Assembly: GCA_035635555.1 (NCBI GenBank)
Contig: DASQAT010000043.1
Location: 1 to 64,000 of the forward strand
Source: Candidatus Dormiibacterota bacterium
GTDB taxonomy: Bacteria > Acidobacteriota > Polarisedimenticolia > Gp22-AA2
Direction: 5' to 3'
DNA: 64,000 nt
Each line of letters starts with the position of its first letter. Position 1 is the first letter of the stretch. Below the pieces are notes generated by a model. That model was not told the DNA's origin. It saw nothing but the letters and a program-made list of their open reading frames with translations, and ran no database searches. The translations under genes were made by a program, and so were the position numbers. Of the stretch, positions 36,996-44,293 are shown one piece after another.

Positions 36996-37071
36996 TTTAT
37001 AACATATGCATATTTGATAAAATAGCAATGCATAATTTGTAATATGACTATGCAACTAACGATAGATTTCA
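36996..37071 (-). promoter_or_regulatory. AT-rich promoter region with three ATGCA elements 22 bp apart
   Basis: Bases 36975-37070 are strikingly AT-rich compared with the surrounding DNA. On the minus strand TGTTATAAA (box at 37001-36996) is an extended -10, predicting a start near 36989 for the response-regulator operon. Upstream, ATGCA occurs at 37006, 37028 and 37050, exactly 22 bp apart; the first two units also share AT-rich sequence after it, and the first is within the palindrome ATATGCATAT (37004-37013). Two helical turns of spacing would put all three on one face of the DNA, as for cooperative regulator binding. Confidence 0.45.
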
Positions 37072-37098
37072 GAACTGCGATCCCTTCAGAACGATCGC

Positions 37099-39183
37099 TC
37101 AGGCGGCGCCGGCCGACACGCGAGCCGGCAGCGGGACGCGCGGTCCGCGCGTCATGACCCTCTCACCGAAATAGCGCGCCAGCGGCTCGCCGCCCGGCCG
37201 GATGCCCAGCTCCCAACAGAGATGGTCCGGCGCCCGGCCGGAACAGCTCAGGTGGCGGGCGTGCAGCCCCTCCTGGTGGTGACCGACACAGAGCGTGACC
37301 AGGTTGTCCTCGTCATCGCTCCCCTGCTGCGACCGGAAAATGATGTGGTGCTCGTTCAGGCCGCTACGCGAGGTGCAGCCGGGCACCCTGCAGCGCCAGC
37401 CGTCGCGCTCGAAGATCCGATAGCGCCTCTTGAATTGAGGGTCGTCCGCGTTGTCCCAGGTGTCGCGCAGCGCGCGGACGAAGAGAAGGAAGCACTCCCA
37501 GTCGTCGAGCCTCGTCCCGGCGGCGGCGCGACACGCGCGCAGGGCGCTGTCCCAGAGCGCCGCGACATCCAGAGGGGCCCAGAAGGCGATCCGCCGCCAG
37601 GATTGCCGGCCGATCGACGCCACGACCGACCCCTCGGGACCGGACAGAGGCGCCGACGTGTGCAGATGCGTGTCGCCGGGTCGATCGGGCGCCGATGTGT
37701 GCAGGCATGCAGGATCGGCCGGCGCGCGGCCGACTTCACCCGGTGAAGGATCGACCGGCGGGAGCGGAGACGCGCCGACGTGTGCAGCTCCGGCGCCCTC
37801 GACCTCGCACACGATGACGGCCTCCTCGAGACGGCGAACCGTCACCTGACGCGCGTAGCGTATCCAGCGACTCTGGGTGGCCGGAGAGACGACGCGCACC
37901 AGGAGTCGCGCCTGGCACCAGGAGACGATTCCGCGGCGGTAGGCGTCGGCCACGAGCGGCAGACCACGCAGCCGCCGATCGAGCGCCATCAGATAGCGGG
38001 CGCGGCGGAGTGACATCGGAAGACGGTTGCCGATCCAGTCGTCGAGGGAGGCGAACCCCAGCTCGCGGTGCAGGCGCGATGAGGCGAACGCCGCGAGGAG
38101 ACGCCCCTGCCGCCAAGCGAGCGATTGCCGCTGCCGCACCAGCCTCCGGAGCAGCGCGTCGAGATCCCACGCGTCGACCTCGTCGTCCCCGCCGCCGGGC
38201 GGCGGCACCGACATGATCGCCTCGAGGTCAGCCGCCGCGCCGAGCGAAGCGAGGGCCTCCCGCACCGCGTCGCACGCCTCGATCCACGCCGCCGGCTCCG
38301 AGGCATCCGGACCGGCGACGCCGGAGTCCGGCTCCGCCCCTCTCCCCCTGTCCTCCCCCGTCGCGCCGTGCGGACCTTTGGCGTCAACCGCGGCGTCGAA
38401 CGCCTGGGCGAGGCCCGATGCCGAAGCCTTCGGCTGGATACAGGAGACGTCGGGCACTCCGGAGAGGAACTCGGCCGCCAAATACTCGGCACAGCGCCAG
38501 GCCGGCTCCTGCTGCCCGGCGACCCGCCGCACCAGATCCAGCGTCCAGTGCCAGACGCCGACGACCGACGCCGGCGCCGAGAGAGACAGGAGACGGCCCG
38601 GCTCGTCCTGCTCGATGGTCTCCGATGCGGACGCGACCGCCGCCCCGGCCGGTGGAGCCTGCCCGTCCGCGGGCGCCACCGCCCCGGCAGTCGTGTCGCC
38701 GCCGGCGCCCGCCGCACGGACCACGTCCCGCAGGAGGGTGACGGTCAGACTACGGGCCCGCTCGAGCCAGAAGGCCTCCGACTCCGCCGTCGCGACGCCG
38801 GCGACCGATTCTACCTTGGAGAGCGACACCTCGCCCGCCTGCAGCGCCAGCCCGAGGCCAGGGAGAGATTCGACGATCCGCTCGAGACGGAGGATCGATT
38901 GACATCTACGCAGGCTCATCCCGAGCCGCTCGGTCAGGTAGTCGCCGAGACGGACATATCCCAGAAGACGGTAGAGCCGCTGCGAACGCAGGCGCTGCAG
39001 GCCCGGCGCCAGACGACGATCGACGAGCGTGCCGGCACGACCGATACGAAGGAGAGTGCGTTCGAGGAGATGCGCCGCGAGCAGGCGGGACACGCCGGCC
39101 GGTGCGGGCTGCAAGGTCGCGGCCGGCGGCTGCTGAGTGGAGAGAGCACGGATCGCGGAAGCATCGACGCCTGGCCGGAGCAC
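37099..39183 (-). CDS. HNH endonuclease-like protein with internally duplicated body
   Basis: A 694-residue protein. The C-terminus has a zinc-type HNH nuclease site: C598, C603, H612-H613 in LNEHHI and H635-H636 in CVGHH. The body contains two diverged copies of one module: about 66-245 and 367-575, each opening with L-x-R-x-LG-(Y/F)-x-x-L-x-(D)-(Y/W)-(L/I) then (G/P)MSLRR, and each containing an A-P-x-x-V-x-x-(L/V)W segment. A low-complexity linker with two HTSAP copies (495-512) lies between the second module halves. Such proteins are common but poorly understood; some are in mobile or defence contexts, neither evident here. GTG 39183 has a full AAGGAGGT Shine-Dalgarno sequence. Confidence 0.88.
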   Translation of the reverse strand: MLRPGVDASAIRALSTQQPPAATLQPAPAGVSRLLAAHLLERTLLRIGRAGTLVDRRLAPGLQRLRSQRLYRLLGYVRLGDYLTERLGMSLRRCQSILRLERIVESLPGLGLALQAGEVSLSKVESVAGVATAESEAFWLERARSLTVTLLRDVVRAAGAGGDTTAGAVAPADGQAPPAGAAVASASETIEQDEPGRLLSLSAPASVVGVWHWTLDLVRRVAGQQEPAWRCAEYLAAEFLSGVPDVSCIQPKASASGLAQAFDAAVDAKGPHGATGEDRGRGAEPDSGVAGPDASEPAAWIEACDAVREALASLGAAADLEAIMSVPPPGGGDDEVDAWDLDALLRRLVRQRQSLAWRQGRLLAAFASSRLHRELGFASLDDWIGNRLPMSLRRARYLMALDRRLRGLPLVADAYRRGIVSWCQARLLVRVVSPATQSRWIRYARQVTVRRLEEAVIVCEVEGAGAAHVGASPLPPVDPSPGEVGRAPADPACLHTSAPDRPGDTHLHTSAPLSGPEGSVVASIGRQSWRRIAFWAPLDVAALWDSALRACRAAAGTRLDDWECFLLFVRALRDTWDNADDPQFKRRYRIFERDGWRCRVPGCTSRSGLNEHHIIFRSQQGSDDEDNLVTLCVGHHQEGLHARHLSCSGRAPDHLCWELGIRPGGEPLARYFGERVMTRGPRVPLPARVSAGAA

Positions 39184-39231
39184 CGTGACCTCCTTTCGAA
39201 GAGGCCAAGGGAGTCGACGCGGGTCAGTGTA

Positions 39232-39260
39232 AGTATGGATAAGAGAAAATCCGGAGTCAA
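39232..39260 (-). promoter_or_regulatory. Sigma-70 promoter of the HNH gene
   Basis: On the minus strand TTGACT (39260-39255) and CATACT (39237-39232) are 17 bp apart, giving a start near 39225 and a leader of about 41 bases that ends in AAGGAGGT before GTG 39183. Confidence 0.5.
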
Positions 39261-39316
39261 CAACTGTCTGCAAAAAGTTCAAGCGGTCAGGGAGGCCGCG
39301 CCTCGCGGGACCCGGG

Positions 39317-39330
39317 ACCACGCGCGTGGT
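39317..39330. promoter_or_regulatory. Perfect 14-bp palindrome upstream of the lasso cyclase gene
   Basis: ACCACGCGCGTGGT is its own reverse complement and ends 64 bases before the ATG of the cyclase gene. In this position it could be an operator for the lasso cluster or for the divergent HNH gene. No convincing -35/-10 pair for the cyclase gene was found around it. Confidence 0.3.
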
Positions 39331-39394
39331 GTCGGATCGCCCTCCACTTCGAAGCGAAAGCCACTGACCTCTGATCCGTGCTAGGCTCGCCGCA

Positions 39395-41101
39395 ATGCTC
39401 GAGGCAAGGCTGCGCACGGATGGATCGGTGGCCGACGTCGTGCGAGCCTCCACTATCGTGACAGTTGAAGAATTCCCGGACGAGACATTCATTTCCCTCG
39501 ACGGACTGCCTCAGTTACGCGGTTGGCCGCGTTCAGCCTCGTGCGCGGAACCGGCCCTCGCCTCCTGGAGGGGTGGCTTCTCATGCGCAGTCTGGAACCG
39601 GACCCGAGAGGAGCTGCACGCCTACAGGGATCATTACGGGGCAAGACCCCTCTACTATCGCGAGGTGCCGGGGCGCCTGGTTCTATCAAGCGAGCTGCCC
39701 GCGATCCTGGATTACCTCCCGTCCGCTGCACCTCTCGACGAGGCTGCGGCGGTCGAATACGTCGTCACCGGCGTGCTCTCCGAAAACCGAACGTTCCATC
39801 AAGGCATACGCCGCCTCCCAGCAGCCTCACGGCTGGTTGCGGGCCCGGGTGGTCTGCGGATCGAGCGCTACTGGACTCCTTGGACCGGACCATGGCAAGG
39901 CGATCGCGACCCCGGCGCCCTCGACGAAGAGTTCCGCCGACTCTTTCGTGGCGCTGTCACGGACACCCTCGCCGGCCCCGGACCCCTGGGTGTTCTCCTT
40001 AGCGGAGGCCCCGACTCGTCGGCCGTGCTGGGCATGGCCGCTCGGCTGGGACGAGAAGCGCCGGAAGATCTGGAGTCGCCCCGGGCCGCGCTCACCATGG
40101 TTTTCGACGCGGTCCGCCAGTGCGACGAGGGGGAGCGCGCGCGCCAGACCGCCACTCTGCACGGCGTCCCTTGGCGTCCCGTCCGCGTCGAGGATCGATC
40201 GCCACTGCACGGACTGGAGGAATTTCTTCTCCGCTTCGGCGAGCCGCCCTGCTCCGTCAACCTCGGCCTGGAAGCGATTCTCTTCGAGACCGCCCGCGAG
40301 GAAGGACTCGTCGCCCTGCTCGACGGACACGACGCCGATGCCCTCTTTACGCCATCGGCGGCCTACCTCGCCTTGCTCTTGCATGATCTGCGTTGGGGAC
40401 GCCTCACGAGCGAACTCGTCAATTTGAAGCGTCATCACAAATTGTCGCTCCGGCGGCTCTTGCGCTCGGCGGTCACGCCTCTCGTGCCGGGAGGAGTGAG
40501 ACGCCTCCGCCGACGAGTCCCTGCCTGGATTCGCCCGGATGTCGCACGTCGCACGGGGCTCGAGGAACGGCTCCAGCCTCGTCCGCCCGCGGCGGACTTT
40601 CATGAATCCGAGGCGAATCGTGCGCTGGCGCCGTCCGTCGGCCTGGCGCTCGAGGTCACTCGCTGCCTCGAGCGGATGTACGGAGTGGAGGGCCGGCACC
40701 CCTTCTTCGATCCAGACCTGGTGAGATTCGTGCTCTCGCTACCTCTCGAAACGCGCTACCGGTCCGGAGAATCCAAGATCCTCCTGCGCCGTGCCCTCGC
40801 CGAAATGCTGACCCCCGCGTCACGCGGAAGGATCGACAAGACCAACTACGTGCCCTATCTCGACTGGTCCCTGCGCACCCATGTCGGACGTCACCTTGCC
40901 GCCCTCGCGGAGCGCGGCTCGGTCTGGCTCGATCCTTATGTCGACTGGCGCCACGCCCGCCCGATGATCGCTGATTTGCTCGCGGGCCGTCCAAGCGATC
41001 GGATGGCGATCTGGAGGCTTGTTGCCCTGGAGCGCTGGCTTATGCTACGCTCCGACAAGCACGTCACTCACGAGGTCTCCGATGAAACAACAGTCGCGTG
41101 A
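39395..41101 (+). CDS. Lasso peptide cyclase (asparagine synthetase homologue, C protein)
   Basis: A 568-residue ATP-dependent macrolactam synthetase homologue. The N-terminal part resembles the glutaminase-like domain of asparagine synthetase but does not begin with the catalytic Cys, as expected for lasso cyclases. The PP-loop SGGPDSS at 203-209 marks the AMP-forming synthetase domain, followed by DGHDADALF and, late, SGESKILLRRAL and GRIDKTNY. The reaction would adenylate the core Asp side chain and join it to the N-terminal amine of the peptide. It overlaps the precursor gene by 20 bases, and B1, B2, kinase and nucleotidyltransferase homologues follow within 3 kb, which distinguishes it from a housekeeping AsnB. 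Confidence 0.92.
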   Translation: MLEARLRTDGSVADVVRASTIVTVEEFPDETFISLDGLPQLRGWPRSASCAEPALASWRGGFSCAVWNRTREELHAYRDHYGARPLYYREVPGRLVLSSELPAILDYLPSAAPLDEAAAVEYVVTGVLSENRTFHQGIRRLPAASRLVAGPGGLRIERYWTPWTGPWQGDRDPGALDEEFRRLFRGAVTDTLAGPGPLGVLLSGGPDSSAVLGMAARLGREAPEDLESPRAALTMVFDAVRQCDEGERARQTATLHGVPWRPVRVEDRSPLHGLEEFLLRFGEPPCSVNLGLEAILFETAREEGLVALLDGHDADALFTPSAAYLALLLHDLRWGRLTSELVNLKRHHKLSLRRLLRSAVTPLVPGGVRRLRRRVPAWIRPDVARRTGLEERLQPRPPAADFHESEANRALAPSVGLALEVTRCLERMYGVEGRHPFFDPDLVRFVLSLPLETRYRSGESKILLRRALAEMLTPASRGRIDKTNYVPYLDWSLRTHVGRHLAALAERGSVWLDPYVDWRHARPMIADLLAGRPSDRMAIWRLVALERWLMLRSDKHVTHEVSDETTVA

Positions 41102-41267
41102 CAAGAACGTGAAGCGTGATTCCGGCACGCGTGCGAGCACAACACGACGAAACGCCAAGCGTCCCTACCTTCCACCGCGAGTCGAACTGGGGGGCTCTGT
41201 CTTCGAGCGAACGAAAGCGCTCGGAGGGTCAGGTAAGGACGCGCTCAGCGGCTCCGGGCTGCTCTAG
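41082..41267 (+). CDS. Lasso peptide precursor (A), predicted core ALGGSGKDALSGSGLL
   Basis: A 61-residue Lys/Arg-rich peptide. The leader has the recognition motif YLPPRVELG (29-37; family pattern Y-x-x-P-x-x-x-x-G) that B1 proteins bind, and Thr44 at the conserved -2 position if cleavage follows Lys45. The core is then residues 46-61, ALGGSGKDALSGSGLL, with an 8-residue ring between Ala1 and Asp8, the only acidic residue. Beginning the core at the GG would give a 6-residue ring, smaller than known lasso rings. The tail has no aromatic or other bulky plug. ATG 41082 has GAGGT upstream and overlaps the cyclase gene. Cleavage and ring are predictions. Confidence 0.8.
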   Translation: MKQQSRDKNVKRDSGTRASTTRRNAKRPYLPPRVELGGSVFERTKALGGSGKDALSGSGLL

Positions 41268-41351
41268 GTCGAGACCTTCTGAACGGCCGCCGCAGGGACT
41301 GGAGACTCCCCTCCCCCGTCTTCGGCGTCTCTCTGGCAGAACGGCGATCTG

Positions 41352-41376
41352 ACCGCGCTGCGAGTCGCAGCGCGGT
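41352..41376 (+). other. Strong RNA hairpin between lasso precursor and kinase genes
   Basis: ACCGCGCTGCGA (41352-41363) and TCGCAGCGCGGT (41365-41376) are perfectly complementary around a single base; as RNA this gives an 11-bp stem with a 3-base loop. No T-tract follows, so it is more likely a processing, stabilising or attenuating hairpin than a terminator. It lies 84 bases after the precursor stop and overlaps the proposed GTG start of the kinase gene. Confidence 0.55.
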
Positions 41377-42475
41377 GTTGGTGCGGCGCCGCGTGGGCTT
41401 GATCCCGCCGGCGCGCGGATTCAGTCCACTGCCTCAGGCCCCGCCCCTCGGCCGGCTCTTCTGGAAGCGGTCCCGAGCAACGCGCTCGATCCTCTGGGAA
41501 GCCAAGGCGCTCCTGCGCGTTTCCGATCGCAACGGAATTCGAATCGACACCGCTCCCGGAACCGATCCAGCCGCTCTCGAAATCCTGAACCTCGGCCTCG
41601 CGCTGCTCCTCGCCAGACGCGGCCACCACCTGCTGCATGCCGCGGGGCTCGCCCGGCGCGGACGGTGCGCAGCCATCCTGGGCCCGCCCGGGGCCGGCAA
41701 ATCGAGCTTGACTCTTGCCGGTGCCTGTCGCGGCATGGAGGTAATCTCGGACGAGATCGTGCCGTTCAGACGGCGGGCAAAGATCTTCACATGTCACGGG
41801 GGAAACCCGCTCATCCGGGTCGACCCGTCGCACTCTGCCCGCTGGCCCGAACCGGTGGCGACTGCTCTCCGTCACGCACGCAGAAACCAGCCGGGCGAAT
41901 CCAAGCTGGTCCTCGACGTGCGGCGATTCGAATGGTGCTGCGCTGAAGGAATGAATCAACTCCACCTGTTGTTCCTCCTGGGCCCCCGGCTCACCGAACG
42001 AGGACCGGCCTTTCGCCTCTCACGAATCTCGGCCGCAGAGGCGCTGCTGGGGCTCCTCCAGAGCACGTTTGACCGGAGGGTGCAATCTCCACCCGAGCGA
42101 CGCCGCCATTTGCGCGCCTGCGCGGCGCTCGCCCGGTCAGTTCCGGCATGGCGCCTGTCCGTACGCCAGGGATTCGAACACGTCCTCGCGGCGGCGGGAG
42201 AGATCGATTCGATACTGTCAGGGATGGTGACGGGACCCATCCATCGCCTCGCGCCGGCGCAAGGGCACGTAGTCCGACGCAAGCGGATCGAGCGCGTACG
42301 CCGATCGCCAGGGGCGCCGAACACCCTCCTCGACGTAGCAGCGCCAGAGCCACATGAGCAATCTTCAAACACGAGTTCCCGAATGGAGACCAGACGCAAG
42401 CGCAGCGAGAGGACCAACGTCGACGCGGCGGCCCGCGGAGTGGATCAGCGGCTCGCCCGCCTGAGGACGACATGA
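41375..42475 (+). CDS. HPr-kinase-like lasso peptide kinase (K)
   Basis: A protein of up to 366 residues related to HPr kinase. The P-loop is GPPGAGKSS at 103-111 and the following ISDEIV has the catalytic/metal-binding acidic residues of this group. In paeninodin-type lasso clusters such kinases phosphorylate the precursor's C-terminal Ser. Here the core ends in Leu-Leu, and the candidate Ser residues are at core positions 5, 11 and 13, so the target is uncertain. The start is unclear: GTG codons at 41375, 41381 and 41393 are in frame, without a clear Shine-Dalgarno sequence, and the first is inside a hairpin. The 3' end overlaps the convergent B2 gene by 31 bases. Confidence 0.82.
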   Translation: MLVRRRVGLIPPARGFSPLPQAPPLGRLFWKRSRATRSILWEAKALLRVSDRNGIRIDTAPGTDPAALEILNLGLALLLARRGHHLLHAAGLARRGRCAAILGPPGAGKSSLTLAGACRGMEVISDEIVPFRRRAKIFTCHGGNPLIRVDPSHSARWPEPVATALRHARRNQPGESKLVLDVRRFEWCCAEGMNQLHLLFLLGPRLTERGPAFRLSRISAAEALLGLLQSTFDRRVQSPPERRRHLRACAALARSVPAWRLSVRQGFEHVLAAAGEIDSILSGMVTGPIHRLAPAQGHVVRRKRIERVRRSPGAPNTLLDVAAPEPHEQSSNTSSRMETRRKRSERTNVDAAARGVDQRLARLRTT

Positions 42476-42831
42476 CCGGCGGCGCCGCGGTCGAGCGGCG
42501 CTCCGTCCACCTCGACCCAGGCGTGCGCGTCGACCGGCGTCCCGGCGCCTCTCACCCCGATGGCCAGGCGCGCCTCGTACCCGAGGCTGCGCAGGAGACC
42601 CACGCCGGCCAGCGACTCCTTGAGGCACGAAGAGCGGAACGGCGTCAGCTCGTAGGCGCGGCCTACGGCGGCGAGCGCGCTCTGCGCCGAGATCGATCGT
42701 GGCCTTCCCAGAGGCTGCCGCTCCAGCCGCTCGAGCAGCTCCCCGAACGGGCGGCGGCGACGTCCCCACTCGACGCGCGCGACCCACGCCAGGGCCCGGA
42801 TGGTCAGCGCGGTCCGGGAGGGCACCTTCAT
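42445..42831 (-). CDS. Lasso peptide protease (B2, transglutaminase-like)
   Basis: A 128-residue cysteine protease that removes the leader peptide. The catalytic Cys69 is in SSCLKESL and His103 in DAHAWVEVDG, the standard B2 pattern with an Asp/Glu following. Length is typical of split B2 proteins. ATG 42831 overlaps the B1 stop as ATGA, as usual for B1-B2 pairs. It is encoded convergently to the C-A-K genes, so the cluster consists of at least two transcripts. Confidence 0.92.
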   Translation of the reverse strand: MKVPSRTALTIRALAWVARVEWGRRRRPFGELLERLERQPLGRPRSISAQSALAAVGRAYELTPFRSSCLKESLAGVGLLRSLGYEARLAIGVRGAGTPVDAHAWVEVDGAPLDRGAAGHVVLRRASR

Positions 42832-43106
42832 GTCTCCCGGATCGCCAGCCCGTGTCTCTCGAGATCGGCGAAGAGCTCCGCCAGGTCGGCTTCCAGACGC
42901 CCGCGCTCGACCTCGATCTCCTCCAGGAGGTCGTCCACGAGCGCATCCATGCCGGGGCTCTTCTCGAGAAGCCGCCAGGCGCGGGCGGCGGTCGGATTGA
43001 GCCTGTAGTAGGCGCCTGTCTTCAGATTGAGAGCCACCGCTTCGTCGTCGACGAACTCGAACGCCACATCGCGGCCGATGCGCCAGCGCCGCATATCAGC
43101 GGCCAT
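42828..43106 (-). CDS. PqqD-like lasso leader-recognition protein (B1)
   Basis: A 92-residue PqqD-family RiPP recognition element that binds the YxxP leader motif and presents the precursor to B2. Typical features: a beta-rich first half ending in VALNLKTGAYYRLNPTAARAW, where the Leu-Asn and hydrophobic strand form the binding face, and a helical second half. ATG 43106 has AGGAG six bases upstream; ATG 43094 is an alternative that would avoid the 11-base overlap with the nucleotidyltransferase gene. Confidence 0.9.
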   Translation of the reverse strand: MAADMRRWRIGRDVAFEFVDDEAVALNLKTGAYYRLNPTAARAWRLLEKSPGMDALVDDLLEEIEVERGRLEADLAELFADLERHGLAIRET

Positions 43107-44226
43107 CGTCTCTCCTGGCGGCGAGGCGCCCGCGCGAAAACGCCACCCGCGCGACCACACCCGCGACGCGCCGGGCCCGCGAGCCGACGTGCAGCCGTCC
43201 GTCGCGCGCAGCCGGCCGGACGACGTGCGCGGCGCAGCGCCGCACCGGCAATGCGAGCCCGTCGAACTGCAGCGGGAAGACCAGCCACGAGAAGTACCTT
43301 CCCCTGTCGGAGAACGGCACACGCAGACAGCGCTCCAGCCACGGAAGGAGAATCGCCTTGGGGTGCCGCTCCGGCGTGAAACGCGAGCGGACGCCGAGCG
43401 CCCGGTGGGCCAGCATCAGGGCGAGATCCAGCCCGTCGACCGCGCGGGCCTCCGCCAGACGGCGCCTCACCTCGGGCACCTGCTCGTCGAAGCGACCCAC
43501 GTACGCCGCGAAGTCGACGAGCGTCTTCAGCGTCACGGCGTGCCGCCACAGGTGCAGGCAGAGCACGAGGCCGACCAGGTCGGGAGGGAGATCGTCCTCC
43601 TCCCACTGCCCGCTCCAGAACACCGTGTGGTCCAGTGGCACGAGCCGCGGGAGCTCGACGTACCAGTGGAGGTCGAGCGTGTAGCAGGCCGCTTCGTCCC
43701 GTGACTCGAGGAGGACCGCCTTCGCATCGGGATCGGGAAGGGGCCGGCCCGGGTCAAACGGTTCGAATCCCCAGCGCGCCGCGAGCCCGATCGCCTCGTC
43801 CCTCTGTTGCGGGCGCACCAGGAGATCGATGTCGGCGCTGGTCCGGGCCCCGAGGTCTCCGAACAGCAGCTGCGACCACGCGGCTCCCTTGAGCGCCTGG
43901 CAGGGAATCCCCGCCTGCCGGAACCGCGCGATCCAATCCGCAGTCTCGCCGCGGAGGAAGAGATTTCGCGCCAGGTTCTGCTCGTAAATCTCTCTCGCCG
44001 CCCGCACGGCGGCGTGCGGGAGCCCCTGCGTCGTCGATAACTGTCGCGCGACCAGCGGTGCTATCTCGTGGCGCCTCGACAGCGCAAGAAGATCGACAAT
44101 CTCCCTCTCCCCGGGAAGCGCGACCTCCCCGCAAGCCGGCGGACGCTCATCCTTGCCGAAGAGCGTCCGCAGCACCTCCAACAGCAGGTCATGACCTGTG
44201 CGCGGATGTGCGGTCGTATTGAGCAC
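43096..44226 (-). CDS. Nucleotidyltransferase-fold protein associated with the lasso cluster
   Basis: A protein of about 376 residues related to the nucleotidyltransferase family often found next to kinase-containing lasso clusters. The recognisable active-site region is LKGAAWSQLLFGD followed by RTSADIDLLV, where the D-x-D pair would bind metal and nucleotide. The rest is helical. GTG 44226 is given as the start because it includes the whole recognisable region without overlapping the upstream gene; GTG 44340 would add 38 residues and overlap that gene by 47 bases. It may modify the kinase-phosphorylated peptide, but no function is established. Confidence 0.8.
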   Translation of the reverse strand: MLNTTAHPRTGHDLLLEVLRTLFGKDERPPACGEVALPGEREIVDLLALSRRHEIAPLVARQLSTTQGLPHAAVRAAREIYEQNLARNLFLRGETADWIARFRQAGIPCQALKGAAWSQLLFGDLGARTSADIDLLVRPQQRDEAIGLAARWGFEPFDPGRPLPDPDAKAVLLESRDEAACYTLDLHWYVELPRLVPLDHTVFWSGQWEEDDLPPDLVGLVLCLHLWRHAVTLKTLVDFAAYVGRFDEQVPEVRRRLAEARAVDGLDLALMLAHRALGVRSRFTPERHPKAILLPWLERCLRVPFSDRGRYFSWLVFPLQFDGLALPVRRCAAHVVRPAARDGRLHVGSRARRVAGVVARVAFSRGRLAARRDDGR

Positions 44227-44293
44227 GATGTACGATCCCAGATTGAGGGGAGAGTAGAGCCGAGGCGCGGGGGCGTCAATAGGGGTCGAGACC

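Noticed and set aside
37660-37800. Short repeats with the sense GTGTGCAG in the HNH gene as CRISPR-like or mobile repeat
   Set aside because: Three partial copies only, in frame, encoding HTSAP-like pieces of a linker; ordinary low-complexity coding repeat.
41228-41267. Lasso core beginning at GGSGKDALSGSGLL
   Set aside because: The only acidic residue would be at position 6, giving a ring smaller than the 7-9 residues known, and Thr would not be at -2.
41352-41376. Rho-independent terminator after the lasso precursor
   Set aside because: The stem is strong but no T-tract follows and the next gene starts inside it; a processing or attenuating hairpin is more likely.
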